Positions 26,455-37,077 are shown, counted from the stretch's first letter. The stretch: DNA of 64,000 bases from Campylobacter sp. CNRCH_2014_0184h (GCF_025772985.1 NZ_JAKMTB010000003.1:124001-188000); one strand, 5' to 3'. A program made the numbers and translations. The notes: generated by a model from the sequence alone, not told the origin.

Positions 26455-27542
26455 TTTTCTCCAAATAAAGCTTTAAGATTTTTAAATGCTTCTTCTTGGT
26501 TATTAGTTTTATCTTCATTGTTTACTTCATTAAGCTCTATCTCATATCCAAGAAGCATGCTAGCTAAGCGTATATTAATACCACTTTTTCCTATGGCTTT
26601 GCTTTTTTGCTCACTATTTAGTGTTACAATAGCTTTTTTATCTTCAATAATAACTGAGTTTATAATGGCTGGAGCTAAGCTTCTAGTGATTAAAATTGCC
26701 ATTTCATTAGAATACTCAATGCAGTCAATGTTTTCATTTTTTAATTCTTTGCTTACAGCATTGATTCTAACTCCTTTTATACCCACAGTTGCTCCTACTG
26801 CATCAACACTTGGGCTATTAGCTTGTAAGATGATTTTTGCTCTCTCGCCTGGAATTCTTGCACTTGCATAAATATTTATAAAACCATCTTTGATTTCAGG
26901 AACTTCAGCTTTTAATAAAGCTTCTAAAAATTTAGGACTAGTTCTGCTAAGCTCCATTCTCATACCTGATTTATCAATATATACATGTCTAATAACAGCT
27001 TTAATCACATCGCCAACTTTAAATTTTTCACCTTTGATACGATTTTTTCTAGGTAAATATGCACGAAACTCATCAATTTCTACATAAGTATTTTCTTCAC
27101 TATCTACTCTTACTACGCTACCAAAAACCATATGTCCTACCATTTTTTGGTATTTTTCATAGATTTTTTCTTCTAAGAGTTTTTGTATATTGTATTCTAA
27201 TTCTTTATGTAAGATATTTACAGCAGTGCGGCCTAAATTTTCTAAAGAGCATTCATAAGTTAGCTCATCGCCAATTTCTACATCTTTAGCTTCTGCTCTT
27301 GCTTTACTTAAAGCGATAAAATGCTCATTTTCATTTTCTAATCTTTCATCATTATCAGCTACTACGATGATTTTTTGATAAAGTTGTAAATTTTTACCTG
27401 AATCAACAAAAAATTCATATTTATCACCATAAATTTTCTTAGCAGTATTAATAAGTGCTTTTTTAACTCTTTCTCTTACATCTTCTATTTGTAAATTTTT
27501 CTCATTAGCAATGGATTCAATTATATCTGTGATTTTTTCCAT
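26451..27542 (-). CDS. nusA: Transcription termination/antitermination factor NusA
   Basis: NusA of 363 residues. The N-terminal RNA-polymerase-binding domain covers roughly residues 1-125, followed by an S1 RNA-binding domain ('GSVVRVDSEENTYVEID', 'AYLPRKNRI') and two KH domains ('GERAKI', 'GVRINAVSKEL' and 'AIGKSGINIRLASMLLGYEI'). The acidic C-terminal repeats of E. coli NusA are absent, as in other epsilon-proteobacteria. It is transcribed away from the operon starting at 27666. Its end meets the small membrane protein gene with a 4-base overlap. Confidence 0.95.
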   Translation of the reverse strand: MEKITDIIESIANEKNLQIEDVRERVKKALINTAKKIYGDKYEFFVDSGKNLQLYQKIIVVADNDERLENENEHFIALSKARAEAKDVEIGDELTYECSLENLGRTAVNILHKELEYNIQKLLEEKIYEKYQKMVGHMVFGSVVRVDSEENTYVEIDEFRAYLPRKNRIKGEKFKVGDVIKAVIRHVYIDKSGMRMELSRTSPKFLEALLKAEVPEIKDGFINIYASARIPGERAKIILQANSPSVDAVGATVGIKGVRINAVSKELKNENIDCIEYSNEMAILITRSLAPAIINSVIIEDKKAIVTLNSEQKSKAIGKSGINIRLASMLLGYEIELNEVNNEDKTNNQEEAFKNLKALFGEN

Positions 27543-27624
27543 AATGACAATACAACCTTAATTTTGGATTTTAAAAGTTCGAAGAATAAAATTATATCTT
27601 TAATAAGTTTAATTAAAAGTAAAA

Positions 27625-27635
27625 TTTGCTATAAT
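27625..27635 (+). promoter_or_regulatory. Extended -10 promoter of the small protein-miaB operon
   Basis: 'tttgctataat' is a textbook Campylobacter extended -10 box (TATAAT at 27630-27635 preceded by TTTGC). It lies 30 bases upstream of the ATG at 27666, between the divergent nusA and this operon, and marks the TTG at 27564 as an unlikely start. Confidence 0.7.
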
Positions 27636-27665
27636 TTCAGATTAAAAAAACTTGAGGATGATGAT

Positions 27666-27908
27666 ATGGATTTAAAAATAGCAAGAACCTCTGTTGATGA
27701 AAAGCCAAAAAGTATAAGTTTAGAAAGTATTGAAAAGGCTGTAGATAAAGAAGGTCAAAAATTTTTCTATTTTGATAAAGACAATGCACATAAGCAATTA
27801 ATCGCTTTAGTAGAGCATTTTGAAAAAAAAGGAAAATGTGTTTATCATAGAACAATCAAATATGGTTTAGATGATACAGATTTTATGTATGAGGTACACA
27901 TTCTTTGA
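27666..27908 (+). CDS. Conserved small protein (Cj0459c-like)
   Basis: An 80-residue soluble protein starting '[18 protein letters not shown]' and ending '[13 protein letters not shown]'. I chose the ATG at 27666: it follows 'cttgagg' at a normal distance and lies downstream of the promoter at 27625-27635. The longer frame from TTG 27564 would begin upstream of that promoter. I recognise no catalytic motif. It overlaps miaB by 4 bases, and the same pair occurs next to nusA in C. jejuni, which suggests a conserved but undescribed role. Confidence 0.75.
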   Translation: MDLKIARTSVDEKPKSISLESIEKAVDKEGQKFFYFDKDNAHKQLIALVEHFEKKGKCVYHRTIKYGLDDTDFMYEVHIL

Positions 27909-29203
27909 GTAAAAAACTTTTTATACAAACTTTAGGTTGTGCTATGAATGTGCGTGATTCAGAGCATATGATAGCTGAACTTAAAGAAAAAGAAAATTAT
28001 GAATTAACTCAAGATGCAAAAGAAGCAGATTTGATTTTAATCAATACTTGTTCAGTGCGTGAAAAGCCTGTACATAAGCTTTTTTCAGAAGTTGGAAGTT
28101 TTGAAAAAATCAAAAAAAATGGAGCTAAAATAGGAGTTTGTGGTTGCACTGCTTCACATTTAGGAGATGAGATTTTTAAGCGTGCTCCTAATGTGGATTT
28201 TGTTTTGGGTGCTAGAAATGTTTCTAAAATCACAAAGGCTGTAAATACTCCAAAATTTTTAGGTAATGATATAGATTTTGATGAGAGTAACTATGCTTTT
28301 GCAGATTTTAGAAATAGCCTTTATAAAACCTATATTAATATCTCCATAGGTTGTGATAAACATTGTACTTATTGTATAGTGCCTCATACAAGAGGAGATG
28401 AGATTTCCATACCTTTTGAGATTATTAAAAATGAAGCATTAAAAGCTGTTTCCAAAGGTGCTAAAGAGATTTTTTTGCTAGGACAAAATGTTAATAATTA
28501 TGGCAAAAGATTTTCTAATGCACATGAAAAGATTAATTTTTCAGATCTTTTAGAAAGACTAAGTGAAATTGAAGGTTTAGAGCGTATCCGTTTTACAAGT
28601 CCACATCCATTGCATATGGATGATAGATTTTTAGAGGTTTTTTCTAAAAATCCTAAAGTTTGTAAGTCTATGCATATGCCTTTACAAAGTGGTTCGAGTG
28701 AAATTTTAAAGGCTATGAAACGCGGTTATACTAAAGAGTGGTATTTAGATAGAGCATTGAAACTTCGTTCTATGTGTAAAGATGTGAGCATTTCTACTGA
28801 TGTGATTGTAGCTTTTCCAGGTGAGAGTGATAAAGATTTTGAAGATACTATGGATGTACTTGAAAAAGTGCGTTTTGAGCAAATGTTTTCTTTTAAATAC
28901 TCTAAAAGACCACTAACTAAAGCTGCAACTATGCCAAATCAAATTCCTGATGATATAGCTTCAAAACGCTTGAGTATTTTACAAGCAAGACATACAGAAA
29001 TTTTAGATGAAATTGTTGCAAAACAAAAAGATAAAGAATTTGAAGTTTTATTTGAAGAATTAAGAAGTGAAGGTTTTGTAGCAGGTAGAAGTGATAATAA
29101 CTTTTTGATTCAAGTTAAAGGCAGTGAAGAGTTATTAGGACAAATGAAAAAAGTAAAAATCACCAATCCTAGGCGTATGGTGTTAAATGGCGAAATCCTT
29201 TAA
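27905..29203 (+). CDS. miaB: tRNA-2-methylthio-N6-dimethylallyladenosine synthase MiaB
   Basis: Radical-SAM methylthiotransferase that adds the 2-methylthio group to i6A37 of tRNAs. The 432-residue protein has the N-terminal UPF0004 domain with '[15 protein letters not shown]', 'NTCSVREK' and 'GVCGCTASH' (cluster cysteines), the radical-SAM motif '[16 protein letters not shown]' (CxxxCxxC), and a C-terminal TRAM domain. The start is a TTG overlapping the previous stop (TTGA); no ATG is available before the conserved N-terminus. Its end overlaps the next gene by 17 bases. Confidence 0.94.
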   Translation: MSKKLFIQTLGCAMNVRDSEHMIAELKEKENYELTQDAKEADLILINTCSVREKPVHKLFSEVGSFEKIKKNGAKIGVCGCTASHLGDEIFKRAPNVDFVLGARNVSKITKAVNTPKFLGNDIDFDESNYAFADFRNSLYKTYINISIGCDKHCTYCIVPHTRGDEISIPFEIIKNEALKAVSKGAKEIFLLGQNVNNYGKRFSNAHEKINFSDLLERLSEIEGLERIRFTSPHPLHMDDRFLEVFSKNPKVCKSMHMPLQSGSSEILKAMKRGYTKEWYLDRALKLRSMCKDVSISTDVIVAFPGESDKDFEDTMDVLEKVRFEQMFSFKYSKRPLTKAATMPNQIPDDIASKRLSILQARHTEILDEIVAKQKDKEFEVLFEELRSEGFVAGRSDNNFLIQVKGSEELLGQMKKVKITNPRRMVLNGEIL

Positions 29204-29810
29204 GATTAATCTTTTAGCTTTTGGAATTTTTTTATTACAATGGCTGATTTTTTTAACTTGTAGAAAGGTTTATTTAGGGCAAAATCTTCCAAAAAGATCA
29301 TGTGTGATACTTTTTTGGCATGGGCGTCTTGCTCTAATGCCTTTTGCCTATCGTAAAATGGGTATTAAAGGAAAAAAGGCTTATGTGATGATTTCACACC
29401 ATAAAGATGGAGAAATCATTGCTAGAAATATTGCCTTTTTTGGTTTGGATACTTTAAGAGGTAGTACAAGTAAAGGTGCTTTGGCTTTATTAAAACAATC
29501 TTTTAAAATTTTAGATCAAGGCGATGATGTGATTATCACTCCAGATGGGCCAAGAGGACCTTATCATAGTGTTTCAGATGGTTCTGTGATGATAGCTTTG
29601 AAAAAAAATGCTCCACTTTTTTTGCTAAATTATGAAGCAAGTTCTTTTTGGGAATTTAAAAGCTGGGATAAAATGATCTTACCTAAACCTTTTTCTAAGA
29701 TTACCTATAGACTAAGTGAAGAAATCAAAATACAAAATTTAAATTTAGAAGAAGCTAAAGTATTGATAAAAGAAAAATTTGATATGATAAGTCAAATAGA
29801 CAAAGGATAA
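29187..29810 (+). CDS. DUF374 lysophospholipid-acyltransferase-like membrane protein (Cj0457c-like)
   Basis: This 207-residue protein has an N-terminal membrane helix (residues about 5-25), the '[16 protein letters not shown]' block and '[15 protein letters not shown]', the signature of the DUF374 group of the LPLAT acyltransferase superfamily. Members act on glycerol-lipid or lipid A-like acceptors at the inner membrane, but the acceptor of DUF374 proteins is not settled. The gene begins inside miaB, so translation is coupled. It continues the conserved run nusA - small protein - miaB - DUF374. Confidence 0.8.
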   Translation: MAKSFKINLLAFGIFLLQWLIFLTCRKVYLGQNLPKRSCVILFWHGRLALMPFAYRKMGIKGKKAYVMISHHKDGEIIARNIAFFGLDTLRGSTSKGALALLKQSFKILDQGDDVIITPDGPRGPYHSVSDGSVMIALKKNAPLFLLNYEASSFWEFKSWDKMILPKPFSKITYRLSEEIKIQNLNLEEAKVLIKEKFDMISQIDKG

Positions 29811-29815
29811 ACACT

Positions 29816-30781
29816 ATGTTATCTTTTTTTAGAAAGTATATTTTACAACTTTTAGTTTGTATTTGCTATGATGAAAAACAATACATTATAAGATGTCATA
29901 CTTGGAAAAAATCTCAAGCTGTGGATACTTTTGAAAAAAGCTTTGAAGACAAAGAAAAAGCTATAGAATATGTAAAAAATTTAACTAAAGATTTTCAAAT
30001 TTATTATATATGTACTTTTTTTACTCCTATTGCCCAAGGCGTTGTGCCAAGCTCAAATTTTAAAGATCTTTCCAATTTTGGTGTCGATGCAAGTAGTGTT
30101 AAGTGCATTTCTTTTAACAATGGCTTATTGTATGCATCTAATCATTCTTTAAGCTCATATGAGCAAGATTATGAGGCTTTTGGCGGTTTAGATCTACTTT
30201 ATTCGCCTTTTTCTTTGCTTTATCATTGTATGACAAATAGAGGTTTTGAAGAAAAAATAGGCCTTTATGTGTATAGATACCATGATTTTGTTGCGATGTT
30301 AATTTGTAAAAATGAAGCTATATTGTTTGGAAGTTATTTTAATATAGCTAATCAAAATTATGATGAAGATGATTTTTTTGATGATATTAAAGAAGAATTT
30401 GATTTACAAATTGATGATGAAAATCAAGAAGAAGAAAATGAGCAAAATTATGATTTAAAAAGTTTAGAAGAAATGAGTCAAGAGCTTGATAAACTTGAGG
30501 AATTAGATGAAGAAAAAGAAGAACTTCCTATTGAGTCTTTAGAAAATTTTAGCTCAGATATGAAAATGATAGAATACATCATTTCAAGTGTAAAAGAATT
30601 TTATCAAAATCCTTTGTATGATAATAGCTTTTTGGAAGAAATTGTGATTTTTGATGAGGAAAGTTTTAGTCCGACCTCGCTTGATTATTTAGAAAATGAG
30701 CTTTTTATAAAACCTAAAGTAGAACTTGTAGATACTTTAAATTTGATGAATGAACTTATGGTGAAGGACTTAAAATTATGA
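29816..30781 (+). CDS. Conserved hypothetical protein, possibly PilM/GspL-like (Cj0456c-like)
   Basis: This 321-residue protein has no signal peptide. The first 200 residues form an alternating alpha/beta pattern ('YIIRCHTWK', 'YICTFFTPIAQG', 'LYVYRYHDFVAMLICKNEAI', 'LFGSYFNIA') that could be an actin-like fold of the PilM/GspL kind. A very acidic stretch follows at about 185-245 and a helical end. The next two genes each encode one membrane helix followed by a coiled coil, as PilN and PilO do. This three-gene order is the main reason for the suggestion; no ATP-binding motif is clear, so the call is tentative. Confidence 0.6.
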   Translation: MLSFFRKYILQLLVCICYDEKQYIIRCHTWKKSQAVDTFEKSFEDKEKAIEYVKNLTKDFQIYYICTFFTPIAQGVVPSSNFKDLSNFGVDASSVKCISFNNGLLYASNHSLSSYEQDYEAFGGLDLLYSPFSLLYHCMTNRGFEEKIGLYVYRYHDFVAMLICKNEAILFGSYFNIANQNYDEDDFFDDIKEEFDLQIDDENQEEENEQNYDLKSLEEMSQELDKLEELDEEKEELPIESLENFSSDMKMIEYIISSVKEFYQNPLYDNSFLEEIVIFDEESFSPTSLDYLENELFIKPKVELVDTLNLMNELMVKDLKL

Positions 30782-31332
30782 GATATAGTCTAATCAAACC
30801 TAAGATAAAACCTGTTTTTAATCTTTTTACTAGAATTTGGATTTATTTTACTAGTATTAGTGTTGCTTTGATTTTTGTAGTATTTATTGTGGTTGTTTTT
30901 AAAAGTTATTATGCGTCTGTGCAACTTGATAATAAAAAAGAAGAATTAGCTCAAATTATCGCACAAATTAATGCTAATAAGCTTAAATATCAAGAATTAG
31001 TAAGACAAAATGATAAAGCAGAGTTGATTTTGGGAGATTTAGAGCAAGAGCAAGAAAATGGTAAAAATAAAGTTTTATTAAAAAGTATTCAAAATCTTTT
31101 TACTTTAGTGCCTAAAAACATATCTTTAGATGAGGTTTTAATGGAAGATAGATCACTTATTTTAAGAGGTATTACACCTACTAAAGAAATGTTTGCGTTA
31201 TTATTAGAGGCTCCATTAAGAAGTATTTTTTCCAATTCTCAAACAAGTTATTATCAATTAGAAAATGGGTGGTATCGCTTTGTAAGTGTAAATATCACTA
31301 TACCAGAGGAAATGTATGAGCAAAAACGATAA
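30778..31332 (+). CDS. Bitopic membrane protein, PilN-like (Cj0455c-like)
   Basis: This 184-residue protein has a short basic cytoplasmic N-terminus, one membrane helix at about residues 20-43, a coiled coil at 45-95, and then a small alpha/beta domain ('LFTLVPKNISLDEVLMEDRS', 'LILRGITPTKEMF'). The 'VPKNISLDEV ... LRGITPT' pattern resembles the ferredoxin-like periplasmic domain of PilN. It is co-translated with the genes on both sides (4- and 17-base overlaps). It may be an inner-membrane part of an envelope-spanning assembly. Confidence 0.65.
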   Translation: MRYSLIKPKIKPVFNLFTRIWIYFTSISVALIFVVFIVVVFKSYYASVQLDNKKEELAQIIAQINANKLKYQELVRQNDKAELILGDLEQEQENGKNKVLLKSIQNLFTLVPKNISLDEVLMEDRSLILRGITPTKEMFALLLEAPLRSIFSNSQTSYYQLENGWYRFVSVNITIPEEMYEQKR

Positions 31333-31855
31333 GAGCTTAGAAGAAGCTGATGTATTAAAAATCTTGATTTATTCTTTTTCATTTGTAGCGCTTTGTGCGA
31401 TTTTGATTTTATTTTTAATCGTGCCTTTTTTGAAAGATTATAAAATCGAGCATTCAAGATTAGCAACCCAGCAAATTCAAAACACTAAAGCAATAAATGA
31501 GTTGCAAGCTTTAGAAAAAGTTATTGATGAGTTTCAAAAGGTGAATGCGCAAAATTTAGCTCAAATCAATGCAGAATTTTCACAAAAAGAATTATTAGAA
31601 TTTATGAAAAATTACTTTGATGATGTTAAAATCAATCTCATTCCTATTAAAAAAGAGCAAGAGTATTTAAAATACCAATTTGGAGCTAATGTAAAGATGA
31701 AAAATCCTCAAGCTTTTTACTCTTTTTTAAATGATTTGCAAAGATATAAAAATTTAATAGAAATTAGCACTCCTGTAGAGTTTAAATCCGAAGAAAAACA
31801 CATCAATCTTAAATTTAAGATCAAAGTGTTTTACGCACAAGCTATTCAAAAATGA
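31316..31855 (+). CDS. Bitopic membrane protein, PilO-like (Cj0454c-like)
   Basis: This 179-residue protein has the same layout as its upstream neighbour: a membrane helix at about residues 15-38, a coiled coil to about 90, and a C-terminal alpha/beta domain with 'NPQAFYSFLNDLQRYKNLIE' and 'HINLKFKIKVFYA', a pattern found in PilO-type proteins. It ends the operon and overlaps the convergent lipoprotein gene by 14 bases. A partner of the PilN-like protein is the natural guess. Confidence 0.65.
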   Translation: MSKNDKSLEEADVLKILIYSFSFVALCAILILFLIVPFLKDYKIEHSRLATQQIQNTKAINELQALEKVIDEFQKVNAQNLAQINAEFSQKELLEFMKNYFDDVKINLIPIKKEQEYLKYQFGANVKMKNPQAFYSFLNDLQRYKNLIEISTPVEFKSEEKHINLKFKIKVFYAQAIQK

Positions 31856-32639
31856 TTACTTCATTATTTTGATAAGGAGTAGCTTTTTCTTCTTTTTTAT
31901 CATCTTGTTTTGCATCTTGAACTTCTGAGTTTTCTTGTGTTTTTGGTTTTTCTTTGATTTCTTTTATACTCGTTTTTAAACTAGATGCGATTTCTTTATA
32001 AAAAGCAACAAAAACTTTATCAATTTCTAAAGCACTTGCTGCAAGACTTTCATTAACTTGGGTTGGAACAGCACTGTATACCTCTCTAAAGCTTTCTATG
32101 CTTGCTTGTCCTTTTATAGGATAATTTAAAATAATAGGATCGTTTAATTTTGCTGAGCTTGTTGTACTTTGGAAAGTATCTTCTTGGTGCAAATTGTTTA
32201 AATGACTTTGAGCTTCTAAAATAATCATAAAAGAAGATTCCACACTATCGCCTCCAAGACTTGAATTTCTTGTAACCTTATCTTCATATAAACTAGCATT
32301 GATAACTATATTAAAAGCATAATCAGGATTTTCATTATCTATAATATATCCTTTACTTTGAAGCAATGCTTTGCTATCTTCTAAAAGTTGTTTTTTGAGT
32401 AATTCTAAGCTTTTATTAATTCTTTGATTTAGGGTAGATTGCTCAAAATATGAACTATAAAAAGTATTTTTTATAATTTCTACATCATTGATTTTGACTT
32501 TAGGACTATTAGCATTTGTGTTGTTGTGTTCTTCAAAAGTACTTTTAAAATTTGGCATAGAAATATAATAAGTTTTTTGATTACCAGTGCAAGCACTTAA
32601 AAATAAAATTATGCTAAAAAATAATAATATTTTTTTCAT
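31842..32639 (-). CDS. Outer-membrane lipoprotein (Cj0406c-like)
   Basis: This 265-residue protein has a clear lipoprotein signal, 'MKKILLFFSIILFLSACTG', with the lipobox cysteine at residue 17. The mature part is alpha/beta with a lysine/glutamate-rich tail. The 'LLQSKGYIIDNENPDYAFNI' section is reminiscent of the HpaA/neuraminyllactose-binding lipoproteins of Helicobacter, but the match is too loose to name it. It is divergent from lgt, the enzyme that lipidates such proteins. Its ribosome binding site 'aaggagag' is strong. Confidence 0.75.
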   Translation of the reverse strand: MKKILLFFSIILFLSACTGNQKTYYISMPNFKSTFEEHNNTNANSPKVKINDVEIIKNTFYSSYFEQSTLNQRINKSLELLKKQLLEDSKALLQSKGYIIDNENPDYAFNIVINASLYEDKVTRNSSLGGDSVESSFMIILEAQSHLNNLHQEDTFQSTTSSAKLNDPIILNYPIKGQASIESFREVYSAVPTQVNESLAASALEIDKVFVAFYKEIASSLKTSIKEIKEKPKTQENSEVQDAKQDDKKEEKATPYQNNEVIIFE

Positions 32640-32670
32640 TTTCTCTCCTTTTGATTTTTATAATTATAAC

Positions 32671-32686
32671 AATTTTTTGCTATATT
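32671..32686 (+). promoter_or_regulatory. Extended -10 promoter of lgt
   Basis: 'aattttttgctatatt': TATATT at 32681-32686 with the TTTTGC extension, 26 bases before the lgt ATG. It fits the Campylobacter sigma-70 consensus. Confidence 0.55.
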
Positions 32687-32711
32687 ATATGTTTTATAAT
32701 AAGGGTTTTTT

Positions 32712-33527
32712 ATGGAATTTTGGCAAAATATTTATGCAAATTTTGATGTGGTAGCTTTTGAAATTTTTGGTTTAAAAGTGCATTGGTATGGCATTATGTA
32801 TGTGTTAGCTTTGCTTGTTGCTTTAATGGTTGCAAAATACTATGCGATTAAAGACAATATGGGAATTTCTAAAGCTATGCTTGATAGCTATTTTATATGG
32901 GTAGAAATAGGGGTGATTTTAGGTGCAAGATTGGGTTATATTTTAATTTATGATGCGCATACTTTATGGTATCTTACTCACCCTTGGCAAATTTTTAATC
33001 CCTTTTATAATGGAGAATTTGTAGGGATTAGGGGTATGAGTTACCATGGAGCTGTTGTTGGATTTTTAATAGCAACTTATGCTTTTTGTAAAAAAAATAA
33101 GCAAAATTTATGGAAATATTTAGATTTAGTTGCTATTAGTGTACCATGTGGATATATTTTTGGTCGTATTGGAAATTTTTTAAATCAAGAGTTATTCGGT
33201 AGAGCTACGGAAGTACCTTGGGGTATTTATGTAGATGGGATATTGCGTCACCCATCGCAGCTTTATGAGGCATTTTTAGAAGGTTTTGTAGTTTTTGCTA
33301 TTTTATTACTAATAAAAAAATATAAAAAATACAATGGAGAATTGATTGCTTATTATACGATTTTGTATGCTCTAGCGCGCTTTGTATGTGAGTTTTTTAG
33401 AGAGCCTGATTTTGGCATAGGCTTTGTTGCTTTTGGTATGAGCATGGGTCAGATATTAAGTTTATTAATGTTTTTATTAGGACTATTTTTATCTTTTTAT
33501 TTAAGAAATATTAAAAAAAATTTATAA
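32712..33527 (+). CDS. lgt: Prolipoprotein diacylglyceryl transferase
   Basis: Integral inner-membrane enzyme that moves diacylglycerol from phosphatidylglycerol onto the lipobox cysteine of prelipoproteins. The 271-residue protein has about seven hydrophobic segments, the '[14 protein letters not shown]' signature with the essential histidine, '[14 protein letters not shown]' and '[12 protein letters not shown]'. The N-terminal '[14 protein letters not shown]' is also typical. It lies between the lipoprotein gene and the frd operon as in C. jejuni (Cj0406c-Cj0407-Cj0408). Confidence 0.95.
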   Translation: MEFWQNIYANFDVVAFEIFGLKVHWYGIMYVLALLVALMVAKYYAIKDNMGISKAMLDSYFIWVEIGVILGARLGYILIYDAHTLWYLTHPWQIFNPFYNGEFVGIRGMSYHGAVVGFLIATYAFCKKNKQNLWKYLDLVAISVPCGYIFGRIGNFLNQELFGRATEVPWGIYVDGILRHPSQLYEAFLEGFVVFAILLLIKKYKKYNGELIAYYTILYALARFVCEFFREPDFGIGFVAFGMSMGQILSLLMFLLGLFLSFYLRNIKKNL

Positions 33528-33556
33528 ATTTTTATTTATTTTAAGAATAAAAGTTC

Positions 33557-33562
33557 TATAAT
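33557..33562 (+). promoter_or_regulatory. -10 box of the frdCAB operon
   Basis: TATAAT 42 bases upstream of the frdC ATG, in the only gap of note between lgt and frdC. The frdC ribosome binding site is 'aaaggagt' at 33593-33600. Confidence 0.55.
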
Positions 33563-33604
33563 TGCTCCGATATTAAAACTTATCAACTTTTAAAAGGAGT
33601 AAAT

Positions 33605-34384
33605 ATGAGCCAACTCATTGAAGGTTTTTTAGGCAAGAGTATTGATGGCAAAAAAAGCAAAATGCCAGCAAAACTTGACTATATTCAAAGTGCGACAGGC
33701 TTAATTTTAGGCTTGTTTATGTGGGCACATATGTTGTTCGTTTCTACCATTTTGGTTAGTGATGATTTTTTTGATTCAGTGGTTCACTTTTTAGAACTAA
33801 AATTTATCATTAATAGCCCTATGATGAGCTACATCACTTCTTTCTTGGCTGCCTGTGTTTTGGTTATTTTCTTTGTGCATGCGGGTCTTGCAATGAGAAA
33901 ATTTCCTATTAATTTCAGACAATACCAACTTTGTAGAACACACTTAAAATATATGAATCATGGTGATTCTTCTTTATGGTGGGTTCAAGCTGCAACTGGT
34001 TTTGTAATGTTTTTCTTGGGTTCTGCGCACTTAATTTTTATCATTACTAATGCAGATAAAATCAGTGCTGATATGTCAGGTGATAGAGTAGTGAGCCATT
34101 TTATGTGGTTATTTTACATTGCCTTATTAATCTGTGTTGAGTTGCATGGTAGTATTGGTCTTTATAGATTATGTGTAAAATGGGGTTGGTTTGAAGGTAA
34201 AGATGCAAAAGAAAGTCGTAAAAAACTTAAAAAAGCAAAATGGTTTATTAGTATTTTCTTCTTAGTTTTGGGTGTATTAAGCTTAGCTGCTTTTGCAAAA
34301 ATAGGCTTTAATAATTACCAAAACAACTCTGTAGCGCAAATAGTAAAAACTTATGATGGAGCTAAATATGAACATACAATATAG
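33605..34384 (+). CDS. frdC: Fumarate reductase/succinate dehydrogenase cytochrome b subunit
   Basis: Membrane anchor of 259 residues with five hydrophobic segments and conserved histidines within or beside them ('LFMWAHMLF', '[13 protein letters not shown]', '[13 protein letters not shown]', '[13 protein letters not shown]') that bind two b haems. This is the di-haem, single-anchor type known from Wolinella and Campylobacter. It exchanges electrons with menaquinone. In C. jejuni the frdCAB enzyme (Cj0408-0410) works as both fumarate reductase and succinate dehydrogenase. It overlaps the frdA start region by 17 bases. Confidence 0.94.
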   Translation: MSQLIEGFLGKSIDGKKSKMPAKLDYIQSATGLILGLFMWAHMLFVSTILVSDDFFDSVVHFLELKFIINSPMMSYITSFLAACVLVIFFVHAGLAMRKFPINFRQYQLCRTHLKYMNHGDSSLWWVQAATGFVMFFLGSAHLIFIITNADKISADMSGDRVVSHFMWLFYIALLICVELHGSIGLYRLCVKWGWFEGKDAKESRKKLKKAKWFISIFFLVLGVLSLAAFAKIGFNNYQNNSVAQIVKTYDGAKYEHTI

Positions 34385-36359
34385 TGATGCTTTAGTTATT
34401 GGTGGCGGTCTTGCAGGTTTAAGAGCTGCTATTGAAGTTGCAAAAAGTGGTCAAAGTGTAACTTTATTAAGTATTTGTCCAGTTAAAAGATCTCACTCAG
34501 CTGCTGTACAAGGTGGTATGCAAGCGAGTTTAGGAAATAGCGTTAAAGGTGAGGGAGATAATGAAGATGTGCATTTTGCTGATACAGTAAAAGGATCTGA
34601 CTGGGGCTGTGATCAAGAAGTTGCAAGAATGTTTGCACAAACTGCTCCAAAAGCTGTGCGTGAGCTTGCTGCTTGGGGTGTGCCTTGGACTAGGGTTACA
34701 AAAGGACCTAGAACTGTTGTTATAAACGCTCAAAAAACTACTATTGAAGAAAAAGAAGAAGCACATGGTCTTATAAATGCAAGAGACTTTGGTGGTACTA
34801 AAAAATGGAGAACATGTTATATCGCTGATGCAACAGGACACTGTATGCTATATGGTGTGGCAAATGAAGCGATTAAACATCAAGTTAAAATCATCGATAG
34901 AATGGAAGCAGTGAGAATTATCCATGATGGTAAAAAATGTTTAGGGGCTATTGCTAGAGATTTAACTAATGGGGAATTAATCGCTTATGTTGCTAGAGGA
35001 ACTATGATTGCAACAGGTGGTTATGGTAGAATTTATAAACAAACTACAAATGCTGTTATTTGTGAAGGTACAGGAGCTGCTATTGCTTTAGAAACTGGAC
35101 TTTGTAGACTTTCAAATATGGAAGCAGTACAATTTCACCCAACTCCAATCGTACCAAGCGGTATCTTACTAACTGAAGGTTGTAGAGGTGATGGTGGTAT
35201 CTTAAGAGATGTTGATGGTTACCGCTTTATGCCTGATTATGAGCCTGAGAAAAAAGAACTTGCAAGTAGGGACGTTGTAAGTCGTAGAATGATGGAGCAC
35301 ATTAGAAAAGGTAAAGGTGTAAAAAGCCCTTATGGAGATCATTTATGGCTTGATATTTCTATCCTCGGTCGTGCTCATGTTGAAAAAAATCTTCGCGATG
35401 TTCAAGATATTTGTAAAACATTTAATGGTATTGATCCTGCTGATGAGGGTCCAAAAGGCTGGGCACCAGTTTTACCTATGCAACATTACTCAATGGGTGG
35501 TATTAGAACTAAACCAACCGGCGAAAGCCAATGGTTAAATGGTCTTTTTGCGTGTGGTGAAGCAGCTTGCTGGGATATGCACGGATTTAACCGCTTGGGT
35601 GGAAATTCATGTTCAGAAACTGTTGTTGCAGGTATGATCGTAGGGGATTATTTTGCGCAATATTGTAAAGAAAATGGTAATGATATTGATACAAATATCG
35701 TTAAGTCTTTTCTTTCTAAAGAGTATGATTACTTAAAATCTCTTGTTAGCAAAGAAGGAAAACATGATGTATTTGAAATCAAAAATAGAATGAAAGACAT
35801 TATGTGGGAAAAAGTAGCTATCTTTAGAACAGGTCAGGGTCTTGAAGAAGCGGTTAAAGAGCTTGAAGAGTTATACCAAAAATCACTTGATCTAAAAGTA
35901 CATGATAAAGAATTAAAATGTGCAAATCCAGAGCTTGAAGAAGCTTATAGGGTTCCAAGAATGTTAAAAATTGCTTTATGTGTTGCTTATGGTGCGCTTT
36001 TAAGAACAGAAAGCCGCGGGGCTCATTATAGAGAAGATTATCCAAAAAGAGATGATTTAAATTGGATGAAAAGAACAAATACTTACTGGGTAGAAGGTGA
36101 AAGTATGCCTAGAGTTGAGTATGAAGATCTTGACATTATGAAAATGGAAATCCCACCTGCATTTAGAGGTTATGGTGCTAAAGGAAATATCATTGAAAAT
36201 CCATTAAGCGAAAAACGTCAAGCTGAAGTTGATGCAATCCGTGAAAAAATGGAAGCAGAAGGCAAAGGTAGATATGAAATTCAACATGCTTTAATGCCTT
36301 ATGAATTACAAGCTAAATTTAAAGCACCAAATCAAAGAATAGGAGTTGATTATGAGTAG
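34368..36359 (+). CDS. frdA: Fumarate reductase/succinate dehydrogenase flavoprotein subunit
   Basis: Catalytic subunit of 663 residues. '[18 protein letters not shown]' is the FAD-binding Rossmann motif, '[14 protein letters not shown]' carries the histidine for covalent FAD, '[20 protein letters not shown]' and 'HYSMGGIRT' line the active site, and 'LGGNSCSE' is at the C-terminal side. I chose the ATG at 34368, which has GGAG at 34358-34361; the frame upstream from 34353 has a poorer context. It is the middle gene of frdCAB and overlaps frdB by 8 bases. Confidence 0.95.
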   Translation: MNIQYSDALVIGGGLAGLRAAIEVAKSGQSVTLLSICPVKRSHSAAVQGGMQASLGNSVKGEGDNEDVHFADTVKGSDWGCDQEVARMFAQTAPKAVRELAAWGVPWTRVTKGPRTVVINAQKTTIEEKEEAHGLINARDFGGTKKWRTCYIADATGHCMLYGVANEAIKHQVKIIDRMEAVRIIHDGKKCLGAIARDLTNGELIAYVARGTMIATGGYGRIYKQTTNAVICEGTGAAIALETGLCRLSNMEAVQFHPTPIVPSGILLTEGCRGDGGILRDVDGYRFMPDYEPEKKELASRDVVSRRMMEHIRKGKGVKSPYGDHLWLDISILGRAHVEKNLRDVQDICKTFNGIDPADEGPKGWAPVLPMQHYSMGGIRTKPTGESQWLNGLFACGEAACWDMHGFNRLGGNSCSETVVAGMIVGDYFAQYCKENGNDIDTNIVKSFLSKEYDYLKSLVSKEGKHDVFEIKNRMKDIMWEKVAIFRTGQGLEEAVKELEELYQKSLDLKVHDKELKCANPELEEAYRVPRMLKIALCVAYGALLRTESRGAHYREDYPKRDDLNWMKRTNTYWVEGESMPRVEYEDLDIMKMEIPPAFRGYGAKGNIIENPLSEKRQAEVDAIREKMEAEGKGRYEIQHALMPYELQAKFKAPNQRIGVDYE

Positions 36360-37077
36360 AAAATTAACAATAAGAGCATTTAAATATAATCCATTAAGTA
36401 AAATTTCTAAGCCTCATTTTGTTACTTATGAGCTTGAAGAAACTCCATTTATGACGATTTTTGTGTGCTTAACTCAAATCAGAGAAAAAATGGATGCGGA
36501 TTTGAGTTTTGACTTTGTATGTAGAGCAGGGATTTGCGGAAGCTGTGCTATGATGATCAATGGTAAGCCAAAACTTGCTTGTAAAACATTGACAAAAGAC
36601 TATCCAGATGGTGTTATAGAACTTATGCCTTTACCTGCATTTAGACACATTAAGGACTTAAGTGTTAATACAGGTGAGTGGTTTGATGGTATGTGCAAAC
36701 GCGTTGAAAGCTGGGTGCATAATGAAAAAGAAACAGATATTTCTAAACTTGAAGAACGTATTGAACCAGAAGTTGCTGATGAGACTTTTGAGCTTGATCG
36801 TTGTATAGAGTGTGGAATTTGTGTTGCTTCTTGTGCAACTAAGTTAATGAGACCTGACTTTATCGCAGCTACTGGGCTTTTAAGAACAGCTAGATATTTA
36901 CAAGATCCACATGATCACAGAACCATAGAAGATTTTTATGAATTAGTGGGTGATGATGATGGTGTGTTTGGATGTATGTCTTTACTTGCATGTGAAGATA
37001 ATTGTCCAAAAGAACTACCTTTACAAAGCAAAATCGCTTATATGAGAAGACAGCTTGTCGCTCAAAGAAACAAATAA
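36352..37077 (+). CDS. frdB: Fumarate reductase/succinate dehydrogenase iron-sulfur subunit
   Basis: Electron-transfer subunit of 241 residues. It has the [2Fe-2S] motif '[21 protein letters not shown]', the [4Fe-4S] motif '[11 protein letters not shown]' and the [3Fe-4S] motif '[16 protein letters not shown]'. The ATG at 36352 follows 'aggag' directly. Together with frdA it forms the cytoplasmic part of the complex that is anchored by frdC. The end of the gene overlaps the predicted TTG start of the first dynamin-like gene. Confidence 0.95.
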   Translation: MSRKLTIRAFKYNPLSKISKPHFVTYELEETPFMTIFVCLTQIREKMDADLSFDFVCRAGICGSCAMMINGKPKLACKTLTKDYPDGVIELMPLPAFRHIKDLSVNTGEWFDGMCKRVESWVHNEKETDISKLEERIEPEVADETFELDRCIECGICVASCATKLMRPDFIAATGLLRTARYLQDPHDHRTIEDFYELVGDDDGVFGCMSLLACEDNCPKELPLQSKIAYMRRQLVAQRNK

